Part shown: piece by piece, positions 23,781 to 35,159 of the stretch
How the letters are laid out: every line of letters begins with the position of its first letter
Numbering within the stretch: the stretch's first letter is position 1
NCBI RefSeq assembly: GCF_035046485.1
Contig: NC_085137.1
Location: forward strand, 479,285,396-479,349,395
Direction: 5' to 3'
DNA: 64,000 nucleotides
Source: Aedes albopictus
Lineage: Eukaryota; Arthropoda; Insecta; Diptera; Culicidae
The notes under the pieces: model-generated
Seen by the model: only the letters and a program-made list of their open reading frames with translations
Told to the model about the DNA's origin: nothing
The model's database searches: none
Translations under genes and position numbers: made by a program

Positions 23781-24435
23781 AGAATCACAGCAAACTTAGG
23801 AAAATTTCATAGAATTGAAAGCAGGAGAAGCATCGGAGAAAAAATCCGCACGAGCTCTGGGACCAATACCGGGAAAACCCCTGAAAGAAATTCTAGAACG
23901 AAAATTTACAGCATCTTCGTGAAAAACTCCAATAAAAATCGGTTGCAATTGAGCAATCCTGAAAAATTTGTTACAAATAAAGTTTTGCTGAACACTACAA
24001 ATGCATCGTGTCTCACGCTGGGCGACACAATACGGAAAACTGTTAGCAGAACCATACAAATGCTCATTTTATTTTCCGCATCGGGTCCCACATTTGGGAA
24101 CCAGTGTAATGCGAAATGTAAAATGGAACATCCCGACTAACATTAATTGTGAATGCTAACGTCAACAAAGCGTCCTAAATACGGCTTGATGCTGAGTTAC
24201 TGTGTTGTACATTAGGACGGAAGCTTCTATGCAAGCCCTATACCAATAAATCTGGCGAACTTAATCCACATGTATATGCTGCGCGAAGCAGCTTCTATGC
24301 CACGAAGTCATAGCTCTTTTTTCGGCTCCTATGTAACTACTAACTGAAAATCATCTTGAGAAGGCGCTTTTTCAGCCTTTTCACAGGAACTGGAATTATC
24401 GCTTTTAAAATTGAATAATTAATGTACTTGCCTGC

Positions 24436-24520
24436 CGCTACCTGGAATCAAACTCCCGATCTCCGTATCCACTGGTCCCGATGATGTCCTAGCTACCACA
24501 CTGCTATATATAAATAGCCA
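24436..24520 (-). mobile_element. Possible tRNA-derived SINE head
   Basis: On the minus strand GTGTGGTAGCTAGGACATC resembles an A box and GAGTTTGATTCCAGG a B box. The spacing is tRNA-like. The body and target duplication were not identified. Confidence 0.4.
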
Positions 24521-24619
24521 AGTAAATAGCATAGAAAATAGCCCGTTTTGTGTTACTCCAGACAAGGCTTCATAATTGTGCCACAAGAAACCTTATCCAA
24601 CTTCATCTTGCTGCATAAG

Positions 24620-25205
24620 CTTGTGAAACGTCAAACGCAATAATGTTTACATTGAACAAGCTGTATGGTTGCGCCATCAGGGTCTCCGTCACAGCTTCTA
24701 GCTGAAAGAGTGTTCTTTCAACAGCTACGAAGCGCTGCTGTTTTGAGTTTTGGCCACATTACAAAACTTACTGTATAAAAGCAGCTGTTGTATTGGCTGG
24801 GTGGGACTCTTACTCGATTAGCACATCTTCCGGCAAATCTTTCGGCATTGATTTAAAGTGCAATAAAAACAACCCAAATAATTTTCAGCACAGAGATGAA
24901 TAGCTGTAAAGAGTTTGTGTAGTAGCTATATCCCGCTTAAAGTTTGTTTTGACAATAATGTTTACATCCGACAAGCCGTGTTGATAAACCAACTGTTTCT
25001 TTATTACTGCTTTAGCTGTAATGAAATCGCATAACGGCCTTTAAAGCGCTGCTGGTTTGGGGATTTGTCAGTATAGCGAATCGACTGTATAGAAGCATCT
25101 GTTTTGTTAGTGGGGACTCCTATTTGATTTGCTCAAGTTTTCACATCTTCCGGGAAATCTCCCGGAATTGGAATAGAGTGGAGTAAAGGCAGCCCCAGTG
25201 ACAAG
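24620..25205. repeat. Diverged tandem duplication, ~315-bp unit
   Basis: Matching landmarks occur in the same order in two copies: CAATAATGTTTACAT (24640 and 24954), AAGCGCTGCTG (about 24731 and 25046), CTGTATA.AAGCA.CTGTT (about 24770 and 25088), CACATCTTCCGG.AAATC (about 24823 and 25142) and GGCATTG/GGAATTG. Copies differ by many substitutions and indels, so the event is old. Confidence 0.65.
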
Positions 25206-25990
25206 CGATGGATTTCTGAAAACCGAGTTTGGTAGCTGTATGGTGCTTGTTTTGCAGTCGTGTATTAGCTTATGCTTTATATTTGACTAGCTTCCCTTTT
25301 ATTCAGCGTTGACTACTTTTATTCGATGGTAACACAACAGAAAGTAAATTACTGAAGCTTATAGCCCCAAAAATGTTAGTTGGGATTACAAAGGTACAAA
25401 GCACAAACATGCTAAACTTAACATAAACTGAGCCCAGATATCGAAATACTTGGATAACGAAGTCCAAACCCAGGATGACGAGGTTTCATAGCTGTGCTTT
25501 GTCCATCAGTCAATCCTGTCATCGTAATTCTTCTGCTGGATTGCCTTTTTGTTCGCAGCGTTGGCTGCTCACATAGCTTGAGTTTGAGTCTAGGAATTTC
25601 AAATACTAAGATGGGCATCCTGATTCGGGCTAAAGTTCTAGACCATCTATATTTTGATTCTTGCCCAAAATGACCTTAACACTACAAATGCTAATTAATG
25701 CTTAAGGACAGATGTATCAACCAGAGTGTAACTATAATACAAAATAATATGACTAAATGCAAACGTAACAGATTCTCAAGGAATCTCAATAAAAATGCTC
25801 GAATCTTGTGGAGAAAATATCGTCTATTTTGAAACTTCATACATTCTAAGGGATGGAAAATTGGTGAAAAAATGTAAACCTCATTTACTCAAAAGTGGGT
25901 TTTTATCGCTAATACCCCCGATAAAAGCTTTGATGACCCCTTTGCTTCTAGCCATCTAAAATATGATGAAATTGTTTTCACGGACTGCCT

Positions 25991-26259
25991 TCTTCTTCTT
26001 CTTTCTTCTTTATGGCTCTACGTCCCCAATGGGACTTGGCCTGCCTCGCTTCAACTTAGTGTTCTTTTGAGCACTTCTACAGTTATTAATTAAAGGGCTT
26101 TCTTTGCCTGCCAATGCATGAATTTGTATATTGTGTGGCAAGCACAATGATATACTAAGCTCAGGGAGTCGAGAAAATTTACCCGACCGGAACGGGAATC
26201 GAACCCGCCGTCTCCGGATTGGCGATCCATAGCCTTAACCACTAGGCTAACTGGAGACC
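25991..26259 (-). mobile_element. Full-length Feilai-like SINE
   Basis: The 269-bp minus-strand element begins with a tRNA-like head holding an exact A box (TAGCCTAGTGG) and an exact B box (GGTTCGATTCC). It continues through a tRNA-unrelated body (GGCAGGCAAAGAAAGCCC, AACACTAAGTTGAAGCG, CAAGTCCCATTGGGGACG) and ends in GAAGAAGAAGAAG. A 12-bp duplication CACGGACTGCCT flanks it at 25979-25990 and 26260-26271. I recognise this as Feilai-like, the tRNA-related SINE family of Aedes aegypti. The near-intact boxes and exact duplication point to a young insertion. Confidence 0.9.
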
Positions 26260-26271
26260 CACGGACTGCCT

Positions 26272-28640
26272 ACTAAAGCAAAAATAAAACGGAACTTAGG
26301 CGGAATCAAACTGTCGTTCTATGTATTTATAACAATTCTCATTTTTTTGACATTATGTTCAGTTGAAAACAAATGTTCGTACAAAAAGTTTACGCTGTAC
26401 CAAAATCATCAAAAAAAATTTCTCCCTGCCAAATGCCCAGAAAAATTCTCATCCCCAACTTTTATATCACCCACCAAGTCTCTCATTTTTGTATTAGCGT
26501 CATCAGAACGCGAATTGTTTTGTAGAAAAGAGCAAAAAATCAGTACAAAAACATTATTATATATTCCTCTTCTGTCCTTTCCCGGTTCCGCACCTACGTC
26601 CTCCTGAGCAAGCAGAGTTCGGCATTACCCCGCGATGATCCAGCCGGAGTGTGGTAAGAGCCACATACCGTACCCTCCTCCGGTTGTAAGCATCGAGGAA
26701 TATCCCCGTTCGACGACTTCCCAACCCAGTTCGAACTTTACGCCACTGATGACTACACGGGGCTGTCCACCGAAGCCCTCTCTTACCAGAACGCGAGTGT
26801 TTTTTTTTCTCTTGTGACTGCTGCTGCTGTAATACCCCTACCTTCAAACGTAAAACACACGCGGGAGGATACGAGTACGACCCAACCAACCGGTGGCGGT
26901 GGTGGCGAACGAACATGTGATCGCAACCCCCTATCTCTCTATGCGCGCCCAATATGTATTTCATATCATCATGCTTATTCTGGAAATAATAATAACTTTC
27001 CTCATACATATATGAAATGTGTTCTAAAAATGCCCGCGTCGGTCGGTTCGATAACGGAGGCTAGAGGCGTGAGGAGGAAGGGAACCGCCAAAGTTGTGCA
27101 GAAATTAAAAATGTAAACCCCCGCGGGAGAGTGCGAGTGTGAGTGGTGGAAGAAAGACGACCGACAACGGCGACGTGCAATGCCTGGTATACGACGACGA
27201 GCGTACCGAGGAGATTCTCTGATTCTGGTAGCGCTTTTTTTCGGGCGTTCAAAAATTCATCCCCGTAGCTGTTGGTGGGAGTAGCCTGCGAAAAGGAAAA
27301 AAAGAGTTGTTACACATCTAGGCGCGTTCGCGTTGTCATATTCGTCGATGTTGGGAACGTTCGATGGCGATAGGGGAGATGGAGGTCAATGGAGACTGTA
27401 CCAGAAGGCAACAGAAGACCAGTTATGCACAATCGAAATAATTTTCTATGTACCCGAAATGATTTTGGACTTAGATTTAACCCCATGATGGTACAATAGG
27501 CCGTCGTAAAAGATCACCCAACGCTTGTTTGTAGATTCTGTGTCATTCTACCCCAGCATCCCTTCACCGCAAGATAGGAACCTAGTCTCGCCAAATTATC
27601 CATGTGTGTGCCCGCAGCATTCGACGTCAGCATTTGGCAACGCAGCGTGTAAAAACAAAACAGAAAAAAATCACCACGTTGTCGTACCCCTTCGTCTTGC
27701 CATCCTGTTCTCCACGGGAGAAATGGAAGAATCGAACTCCGCGGAGCCACTACACCGCTGAAGCGGGAGCTGGAGGCGCCTCCGAGAAGCGCACCGTTTT
27801 GGACTATCTCCAGCCTCAAAACAGAAAGGGACATTGTTGTGTGCTGCTGATGCTGCTTCTGAGCTGCAAGCAAGGAGTGTGAGCAGCAAAGAATAAAACA
27901 AAACACTCCCTCGCCAGTTCGCAGCAGCGTAGTGTGTCTCTAGTTAGTGCCTCCATCGTCGACTATGGACAGGAACAACAAAAAATGCGAAGTGGAATGG
28001 CAACAGATCGGGCGAGCAGAAAAAAAAAATCATGACCAGGATTCCAGGACAACGGCGGCGATGGTCTATCGGCTCAGTAGTGTGTGGTTTGGGGGATTTT
28101 GCTCGGAATGCTGGGTCGGAGCTCTTATGTGTGTGGTGGCGCGGCGGTGCCCGGAATGGGGTTGAGGAGACGAGGAAGATGCGAAAAATTAAAAAGTGTT
28201 ATGTGGGTGACAGGACTCTCTTAATTTTTTCTTGTTTTTCAGCTTTGCGTAAAATTCATCATGAAAGGTGGAAAATGGGCTGCCAATGGGTATGGACAGG
28301 GCATCTAATAGCGTAGAGGGAACTGTGGGTTTCCTGTTTGAAAACTAATGCAAAAATGAAACTTTGTATACACTGTCCATCATTGTATAACAATTGGGGA
28401 ATACTTAATCATATCTATTGTAACACTATTACTTATGTATGAAATCAATAACAATTTGTTCCTCATTTTCTCCTATTTCTGTTTCAGGTAAGCATTCAAT
28501 AACACAAACTTGTTGGAAATTATTAAAAAAAAACATGAATGAACGTAAAATCAAACTTGTCGCCGAATCCACAACGAATTAAGAAGGGGCAGTTTCCAAG
28601 GGCTGGAGATCAGAGTAAGGTAATTCTGAAGCTATTTTCT
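26272..28640. other. Unique sequence, partly GC-rich
   Basis: Between about 26550 and 28200 the base composition rises and frames of 60-150 codons appear on both strands, but none contains a recognisable domain. Several are His/Arg/Ser-rich by composition. UTR or regulatory DNA of a neighbouring gene is possible; no exon can be defined. Confidence 0.45.
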
Positions 28641-30200
28641 TGAACACGTTATCAGGTTATCGAATAAGCCGCGATTTGTTGTATTTCATGTATGGGTTTG
28701 GTTTCCTTCAACATTTGACCACTTACGGAGGGACACCCGGAACCGATTCCGGAACACTACTGGTTTAGAATGGGTCCGAATTATTTTCAGACTTACCGTT
28801 CATCAGATCATCGGGAAACAGCGATATGATGTATCGTATGCATGGGTTTGGTCCACTTTCATATTTGGTGACTTCGGCAGGACACCCGGAACCAGTTCTG
28901 GAACATTTCCGGTTCCGATATGGTCTAAGACGATTTTCCTGCTCACTGTTTATCAGGTTATAGAAAAAGCAGCGATTTGATGTCTCTCATACATGGGTTT
29001 GATCCACTTTTATATTTGGCCACTTCCGGCGAAACACCCGGAACCGGTTCATAAATACTACCGGTTTAGATATGCTCTGAGACTATTTTCCTGCTTGATG
29101 AACGGTAAAACCGGCGATTTGATGTGTCGCATGCATGGGTTTGGTCCATTTTTATATTTGGCCACATCCTGTGGGACACCCGGAACCGGTTCCGGAACAC
29201 AACCGGTTCAGATATGATCTAAGACTATTTTCCTGCTCACTGTTTATCAGGTTGAAGAAAAAGCGGTGATTTGACGTGTCGCATGCATGGGCTATGCTCA
29301 CTTTTATATTTGACCATTTCCCACAACTAACACTTTCTTCCCACAACTAACACTTTCCTCCGAATGCGTTTGCTGTAGAAGCTTTTATGCAGCTACTTTT
29401 GTTAGTTGGGCCAACGGGACACCCGGAACCGGTTCCGGAACGCAACCGGTTCAGATATGATCTAGGACTATTTTCCTGCTCACCGTTCATCAGGTTGTAG
29501 AAAAAGCGGCGATTTGACGTGTCGCATGCATGGGTTATGCTCACTTTTATATATGGCCATTTCCGACGGGACACCTGGAACCGGTTCCGGAACATTACCG
29601 GTTCAGATATGGTCTAAGACTATTTTCCTGCTCACTGTTTATCAGGTTATAGAAAAAGCAGCGATTTGATGTGTCTCATACATGGGTTTGATCCACTTTT
29701 TCATTTGGCCACTTCCGGCGGGACACTCGGAACCGTTTCCGGAATACTACCGGTTAAGATATGGTCTGAGACTTTTTCCTGCTTGATGAACGGTAAAACC
29801 GGCGATTTGATGCATGGGTTTGGTCCACTTTTATATTTGGCCACTTCCGGTAGGACATACGGAACCTGTTCCGGAACACAACTGGTTCAGATATGGTCTA
29901 AGACTATTTTCCTGCCCACCGTTCATCAGGTTGTAGAAAAAGCGGCAATTTGACTTGTCGCATGCATGGGTTATGTCAATTTTCATATTTGGACACTTCC
30001 GGCGGAACACCCGGAACCGGTTTCGGAACACTACCGGTTCAGATATGAGACTATTTTTCTGCATACAGCTCATCAAGTTATAGTAAAAGCGGCGAATTGA
30101 TGTGTCGCATGCATTGGTTTGGTTCACTTTTATATTTGGCCACTTCCTGGGGTACCGGTCCGGAACAATGGCCATAACTCAGGAACGGGTGGACCGATCT
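28641..30200. repeat. ~150-bp tandem array, ten units
   Basis: Each unit carries GGCCACTTCCGGCGGGACAC, CCGGAACCGGTTCCGGAACA, TATGGTCTAAGACTATTTTC, CATCAGGTT.TAGAAAAAGC and GTCGCATGCATGGGTT. The CCGGAACC landmark recurs near 28737, 28886, 29038, 29180, 29423, 29577, 29728, 29860, 30011 and 30161. Nine spacings are 132-154 bp. One is 243 bp because about 90 bp (around 29320-29410) is inserted. Units differ by roughly 10-20%. Confidence 0.85.
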
Positions 30201-30480
30201 GAACCAATTTCAATAGGAAACAATGGGACAATATACCCTGTCGAATGAGCCATCGGTCGTTGAAATCGGTTCATATTTACTATCTAAAAATGAGGTGACC
30301 ATTTCGTAGACATACACACACATACACACATACATACATACACACAGACATAATCTCAACTCGTCGAGCTGAGTCGATTGGTATATAACACTTGACCTCT
30401 CCGGGGGCTCTATCAAATTTTGGTTTTTGGTGTGAACATATAGCCTTTCGGTAGGTGTACGAGAAAGGCAAAACATGGAT
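30160..30480. mobile_element. 3' end of an abundant mosquito interspersed repeat
   Basis: This joins directly to the 150-bp array. It contains ATGGCCATAACTCAGGAACG, a CA-rich microsatellite (30311-30350), TCGTCGAGCTGAGTCGATTG, ATAGCCTTTCGGTAG and a terminal ACGAGAAAGGCAAAA. I associate these blocks with a common Aedes/Culex repeat, perhaps a LINE 3' end, but cannot name the family. Confidence 0.5.
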
Positions 30481-30620
30481 AACGTGTTCAGCCAAAAGCT
30501 GTATACAGACTGAACAGAATTTAACATTAGACAACGGATACAGTATGCACTTGAAGTGGACCTGGTATGATGGAGCGGGCCTGGTTGAATCTGAAGATGC
30601 AAATCTCAGCTTCTACTTAA

Positions 30621-30735
30621 CCTTCCGAAACTCGCGCGGTTGGCCACCACCGTCAGCACCACGCTAATACTAAGGACAAAAAGCGAGATTTTTTCAACGT
30701 GTTGTACAAAATACAACAGCGCGATTGCTCGAAGG
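30621..30735. mobile_element. TTAA-flanked MITE, copy 3
   Basis: A 115-bp copy closely matching 1301-1417 (TTGGCCACCACCG, GCACCACGCTAAT, CAACGTGTTGTACAAAATAC). Intact TTAA flanks it at 30617-30620 and 30736-30739. Ends are CCTTCCG...CGAAGG. Confidence 0.8.
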
Positions 30736-30739
30736 TTAA

Positions 30740-31150
30740 TATTATTGACAAGAAATTTGATCGTTCATTTGCTCACTTACTGTGCACAATCGACTTAAGT
30801 TTCAGCTACGTCAGTACAGTGGAAATTATTATTTGCATCTCCAAAATAGCGAGGCATATTGTTAGAAAGAGAAGGTAGATAGCAGAAGTTTCTCGTCGTC
30901 CCTTGCGGTCTTAAGCTGTTAGTTGGATGGATTAGCCCTAGTATTAGCTTCTCGTTTGTAAGGATAACAAACACTTCATGCACTCACAAAAAGTTGTATC
31001 TTCCAGAGCGGCAACCGAACACTCACCTGATTTGATTTGGTTAGAAGCTTGATGACTCTAGCCGCACGGTTACTCCATTTTGGGATTTTGTCCGCCTCTG
31101 ATCTTATCTACCGCCAATTTTGTCAGCTTTTTGATCCGATTTATGCTGTA
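30740..31150. other. Unique sequence
   Basis: Nothing recognised here. A short minus frame at 30795-30983 shows no domain. Confidence 0.5.
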
Positions 31151-31771
31151 GATTGCCTGCTGGAATTTTTACCGGTTGTCTTTCGAGTAATCCTCCACAA
31201 TTTCCTTTAGGGTTTTCTCCAGGAGTTTTTTTTTTCTATAGATTCCACCATAAGTTTTTCTTCGGAATTCTTCAAGATTTTCTGTTGGAAACCCTTCAGG
31301 AGTTCATGGAGGGATTCCTCAATAAATTGTTGCTTCGATTCCTACAGGAAGTCCTCCGGGGATTTCAATAAGGATCCATCGTGATATTTTCCATGGATAT
31401 TTTTTTTCTTACATCCCTTCTGTGATATTTCCAGAAGTTTTTCTTGGGATTCCTTCAGGAATACTTGCAAAACTTTTTACAGGAATTTCTACACGAAGTT
31501 CTCTAGGGCTTTATCGAGATATTTAATATGGACTTCTTTAATAATTCCTTCTAGAATCTTTCTGTATATTTATCTGAGCATTTCTCTAGTGATTTTCATA
31601 AAGATCTTTTCAGGAATTCCTCTAAAGGTTCCTTAAAGAGTTCCTGCTGATATTCATTCAGAATTTCTTACTGTACTTCAGCATCATAAATTTCTACTGG
31701 GATTCTTGCAGAAATTTCTGCTGGCTTTCTAATGAAGTTTTTTAGGGATTTTAAAAGAAGTCCTTCAGATA

Positions 31772-32028
31772 TCAGGCCAAACATGTCTAAAGGTCCAATC
31801 TGCAGAGGAGAGGCTCTCTTTCGTTTCCCTCTCTTTCGTTAATATCTCAGCTGTTTCTTTGTATTATGATTGTCTCCTTGCATTGAATGATGGTCAAAAC
31901 AATCGTCTTTTGATTTGTACTGCAAAAATAGTTGAAAAGTGTGCCATTACATTGCAATAATTGAAAGAGAAATTGAACAAAGAGAGCCTCTCAAATGCAG
32001 ATAGGACCTATTGAAATGTTTGGCCTGA
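31772..32028. mobile_element. TA-flanked MITE, TCAGGCCAAAC ends
   Basis: A 257-bp element flanked by TA (31770-31771 and 32029-32030). Left TCAGGCCAAACATG, then AGGTCCAATCTGCA and GAGAGGCTCTCTTT, is mirrored on the right, giving arms of about 55 bp. No coding capacity. Confidence 0.75.
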
Positions 32029-32853
32029 TATGTCCCTACGTTTTTTTTTAGGCATTCTTTTTGTGATACATTCGAATTTTTTTCTTAACATTCCTTCAGG
32101 AACTTCTGTTAGAATTCCTCCAAGATTTTTACTGGTATTACTGCAGTACTTTTACAGAATTTTCCCAAAGAACTCTTCAAGGGATCCAAAGATTTCTGAA
32201 GGGATTTTCGTAATAACTCTACCTGAATTATCTCCTCGGGATTCATCCAGGAATATTTCTAGGATTTCTTTCAGGAGTTCTTCTTAGAAATAATTTAAGA
32301 ATTCCTGCAGGAAATTCCCCAATAATTCTACCGGAGATTCATCATGAGATTTCTCCGGAGATACCTTTAGAAAATTCTTTAAAAAATCTCTATGGACACC
32401 TCCAGTTATTTTCCCAGGAGTTCCTAGCACAATGCATTCAGGAATTTTTCATGGGATTTCTCCTACAGGAATATCCAGAAGTTCTTATACGGATGCCTCT
32501 TGATATGCCTCTGAAGATTTCATCGGAGATTTCTATAAAGATTCCTTCAGAAATTACTCAAGAGATTTATCCGGAAACTCGTCTAGAGGTTTCTACAGGA
32601 ATTACCTGCAGGGTTTTGTCCTGTAATTCCTTTCTAGGGATATTTCTAGCTAGAGGGTTTTTCTCACGGATTCCTGTGAAAGTTTCACCAAGGATTTCAC
32701 CAGCGATTCCTCTTGGCATTTTTAGGAAGTTTTCAATGATTATTCCACAGTGATTCCCGTAATAAAATCCAGCGATTCCTCCATGAATTTCGCTAAAGAT
32801 TCTTCTAGAAGTTGTGCTTACTGTTATAATGCTCCCAGTTTTTACCCCTGTAA

Positions 32854-33017
32854 GGGGCTGTCCATTTATTACGTAAGGGAAACTTTGCGATTTTTCGGCA
32901 CCCCCTCCCCCCCTTGTAAGATTTTTTGTATGAGAGCCTAAATATTTTTGTATGGCGCGTAAGATTTCTCAAACCCCCCTCCCCACAGAAACCCTTACGT
33001 AATTAATGGACAGCCCC
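32854..33017. mobile_element. PIF/Harbinger-like MITE, copy 2
   Basis: A 164-bp element with ends GGGGCTGTCCATTTATTACG...TAATTAATGGACAGCCCC and TAA at 32851-32853 and 33018-33020. It interrupts the satellite. The C-rich tracts inside both ends match copies 1 and 3. Confidence 0.8.
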
Positions 33018-33240
33018 TAAGATGTTGGGCCAATATGATCCAGCAATGCACCGGAATTTCTTTTTGATTCCCTTCTCGAGATTTTCTAGTTCTTATGATT
33101 CCTCTCAGTTTTAAATATATATATTTTTTTTCAGAATTTCTTCAAGATTTTAACCATAGATTTTCCGTGGTTTCTCCTGGAGTTCTTCGCGGAATTCTTT
33201 CCACAGGTTTTGTTCCTTTCCTTGTTGCACTTCCGTTGAA

Positions 33241-33580
33241 ATGCATCTCAAGATTCTCCTGAAATTGCATCTGAACGGTTGGTAGTAGATGTCCTAGAAA
33301 CGATAGATCTTTGTGGAAATATATTTAGATTGATATCGATAGGATTATTTGGATATGCTGCACAGTAAGCCCAGCCGCTTTAATGTTTGTAATACAACCC
33401 CGATGTGCTCCAATCAATAATAATGAAATATAAAATTTCAGAAGTAGTCGATTTTATATTTTTCCAAGATTATTTCTTTGGATGGCTGTGTGTATGTTGA
33501 CTGAACTGGACGAGATTGTCCTAGAGTTGCTTCTGAAGTAGATACAAGCAATTATACTATTACTCATGGAAGTTTTCCAT
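33241..33580. other. AT-rich unique sequence
   Basis: Nothing recognised between two satellite blocks. Confidence 0.45.
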
Positions 33581-34330
33581 TATTTTTCTCGCGAGATCCT
33601 TCAGGGGTTTCTCTTAGTAGGTAACCAGGAGTTTCTACCAGATATGCATCAGGAATTAATACCGGAGATATTGCCAATAGTTTCTCCGACGGTCTTCAAA
33701 ACTTCGTCTCGGGATCTTTCCTGGAGTTCTTTCTACATTTCTGCTGAGATGTATCTAGTAGTTTCTATTGAGTTTCCTACCGTAATTTCTCTCAGCATTC
33801 CGCGATAGAAAGCCTATCTCCCTCTCAAGGAATTCCGCAAATAATTCCAGAAGATATTCTTAGAGAAACTCCAGGAACTATGTGAGCACATATTCCCAAA
33901 CTTCTTTTTGTGACCCATTCACAACTTACAAGCACGTTTGGAATACTTTACGAAGAACAAGGCAACTACAGATTGAGGAGTTGCTAGAGCCATGTTAGTG
34001 AAACGATGTCCCGGATCCTGGATAATCTACAATTAGAAACATCAGAATGATTTTAGCAAGATATCCCAGAAGAAATCCCGGGAAACGTTCGGAAACAGGG
34101 GAGAAATTCTGGAAGAAAACGTGCGAAAAAAAACAGGAAGAAACATTTGAGAAATTCTGAGAAAATCGGCTTGAGAAATCTTGGGAGAAACTTTTGTAGA
34201 AATAGAATAAAATCAGGAATAACGTCTAATTAAAATCCTTCAAGGAACTCCTTAGGAAATTCTAGCAGGCAACTCAGAAGCAGCTTTGAGGGAAACTACA
34301 GAAGAAACACCATAATAATCTTTGGAAGAA
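33581..34330. repeat. Degenerate satellite, block 7
   Basis: Minus-orientation units at the left (CTTCAGGGGTTTCTCTTAG) change to plus-orientation units (AGAAATCCCGGGAAA) by about 34070, so orientation switches inside the block. Confidence 0.5.
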
Positions 34331-34336
34331 ATGCTG

Positions 34337-34780
34337 CACAGCAAATAATTTTGTAATATCCAGGCGCGTAATTTCTGGTGATGTATTCATTTTCGAACGT
34401 AATTTCACTCTATTACATCATTTTTCAACAATTATCACACTCACAATGCACACCCTGGTTGGCACAGGAAAGTATCAACAAACCCATTCCAGTTGAAACC
34501 TAGAAGCAGTATCATATTTATCACCTTCCTTCTATCTCGGTGAAATAGCCGAGAGGTAAGGGATATGCCTGACAATCTACGAATCAGTGTACGAATCCAT
34601 GCTAATATTTTACTTATATATGATTCATCTATAGATCCGGTTCTAGCGATTGCTAGACCCACTCTCAAGCTGCGGCGGCTAATTTGTTGCATGGAAATGA
34701 TGTAATTGTTTACATCACTTTCATGGCGCGACTGATGTGCAGCGAAAATGATGTGATATCACAAGATTTTTTTTGCTGTG
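34337..34780 (-). mobile_element. 444-bp CACAGCAAA element, copy 1
   Basis: Ends CACAGCAAATAATTTTGT and, reversed, CACAGCAAAAAAAATCTTGTG. The copy at 41616-42059 has the same length in opposite orientation, and both encode an identical 83-codon frame (34441-34692 here), so they are near-identical. The flanking dinucleotide here is TG on both sides rather than TA. The 83-residue frame matches no known transposase. The element is probably a non-autonomous Tc1/mariner-type transposon. Confidence 0.8.
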
Positions 34781-34862
34781 TGGGAGACACTTCGGTGGAA
34801 ATCGTGAGAATAACCCTGGAGAACAAAAAAAAACTCTGCGAGAATACAATATATCCTCAGAA

Positions 34863-35014
34863 GGGGCATCCATAGAGAACGTCACGCTTGGAGGGAGAGG
34901 AAGGTCTCAAATGTGTGACAAGCATTGTATTAAGTATAGGAAAATCCGTACGAAAGGGGGAAGGGGGAGTTAAAAATTCCCATTTTTCGCGCGAAGTACT
35001 AAATGGATGCTCCC
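34863..35014. mobile_element. Short palindromic MITE (GGGGCATCCAT ends)
   Basis: Left GGGGCATCCATAGAGAACGTCACG and right ACTAAATGGATGCTCCC form decayed inverted ends around G-rich tracts. The internal GTGTGACAAGCATTGTATT is shared with 61154-61290 (GTGTAACAAGCAATATATT), which suggests one family. Confidence 0.55.
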
Positions 35015-35159
35015 AGAGGGAACATTGTATCCAAGCAACATATTACAGCCAAAAGGACTACAAGAGGTTCTAAGACCCATCATTAAAACCGCAATTAAAT
35101 GTATTAGGTTTTATGATGGTTCTCACAGCTTCTAATAGATTATTTGGTCATCAAACGGT

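Larger units (their letters stand above)
23781..25978. other. AT-rich sequence with a SINE-like scrap and a diverged duplication
   Basis: No gene recognised. See the SINE-like segment at 24436-24520 and the duplicated block at 24620-25205. Confidence 0.5.
31151..33240. repeat. Degenerate 12-bp satellite, block 6 (minus orientation)
   Basis: TTCCTTCAGGAATT and GGAATTCCTCCAAG units, with two MITEs (31772-32028 and 32854-33017) inserted. Frames at 31153-31371, 32030-32287 and 32451-32753 show four-residue cycles such as IPSE/ISIK and are not genes. Confidence 0.7.

Noticed and set aside
26186..26259. A tRNA gene on the minus strand
   Set aside because: A and B boxes are perfect, but the sequence continues into a SINE body with a GAA-rich tail and a 12-bp target duplication, so it is a SINE head.
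26557..27009. 150-codon minus frame
   Set aside because: Biased Arg/Gly/Ser composition with overlapping frames on the other strand and no recognised motif.
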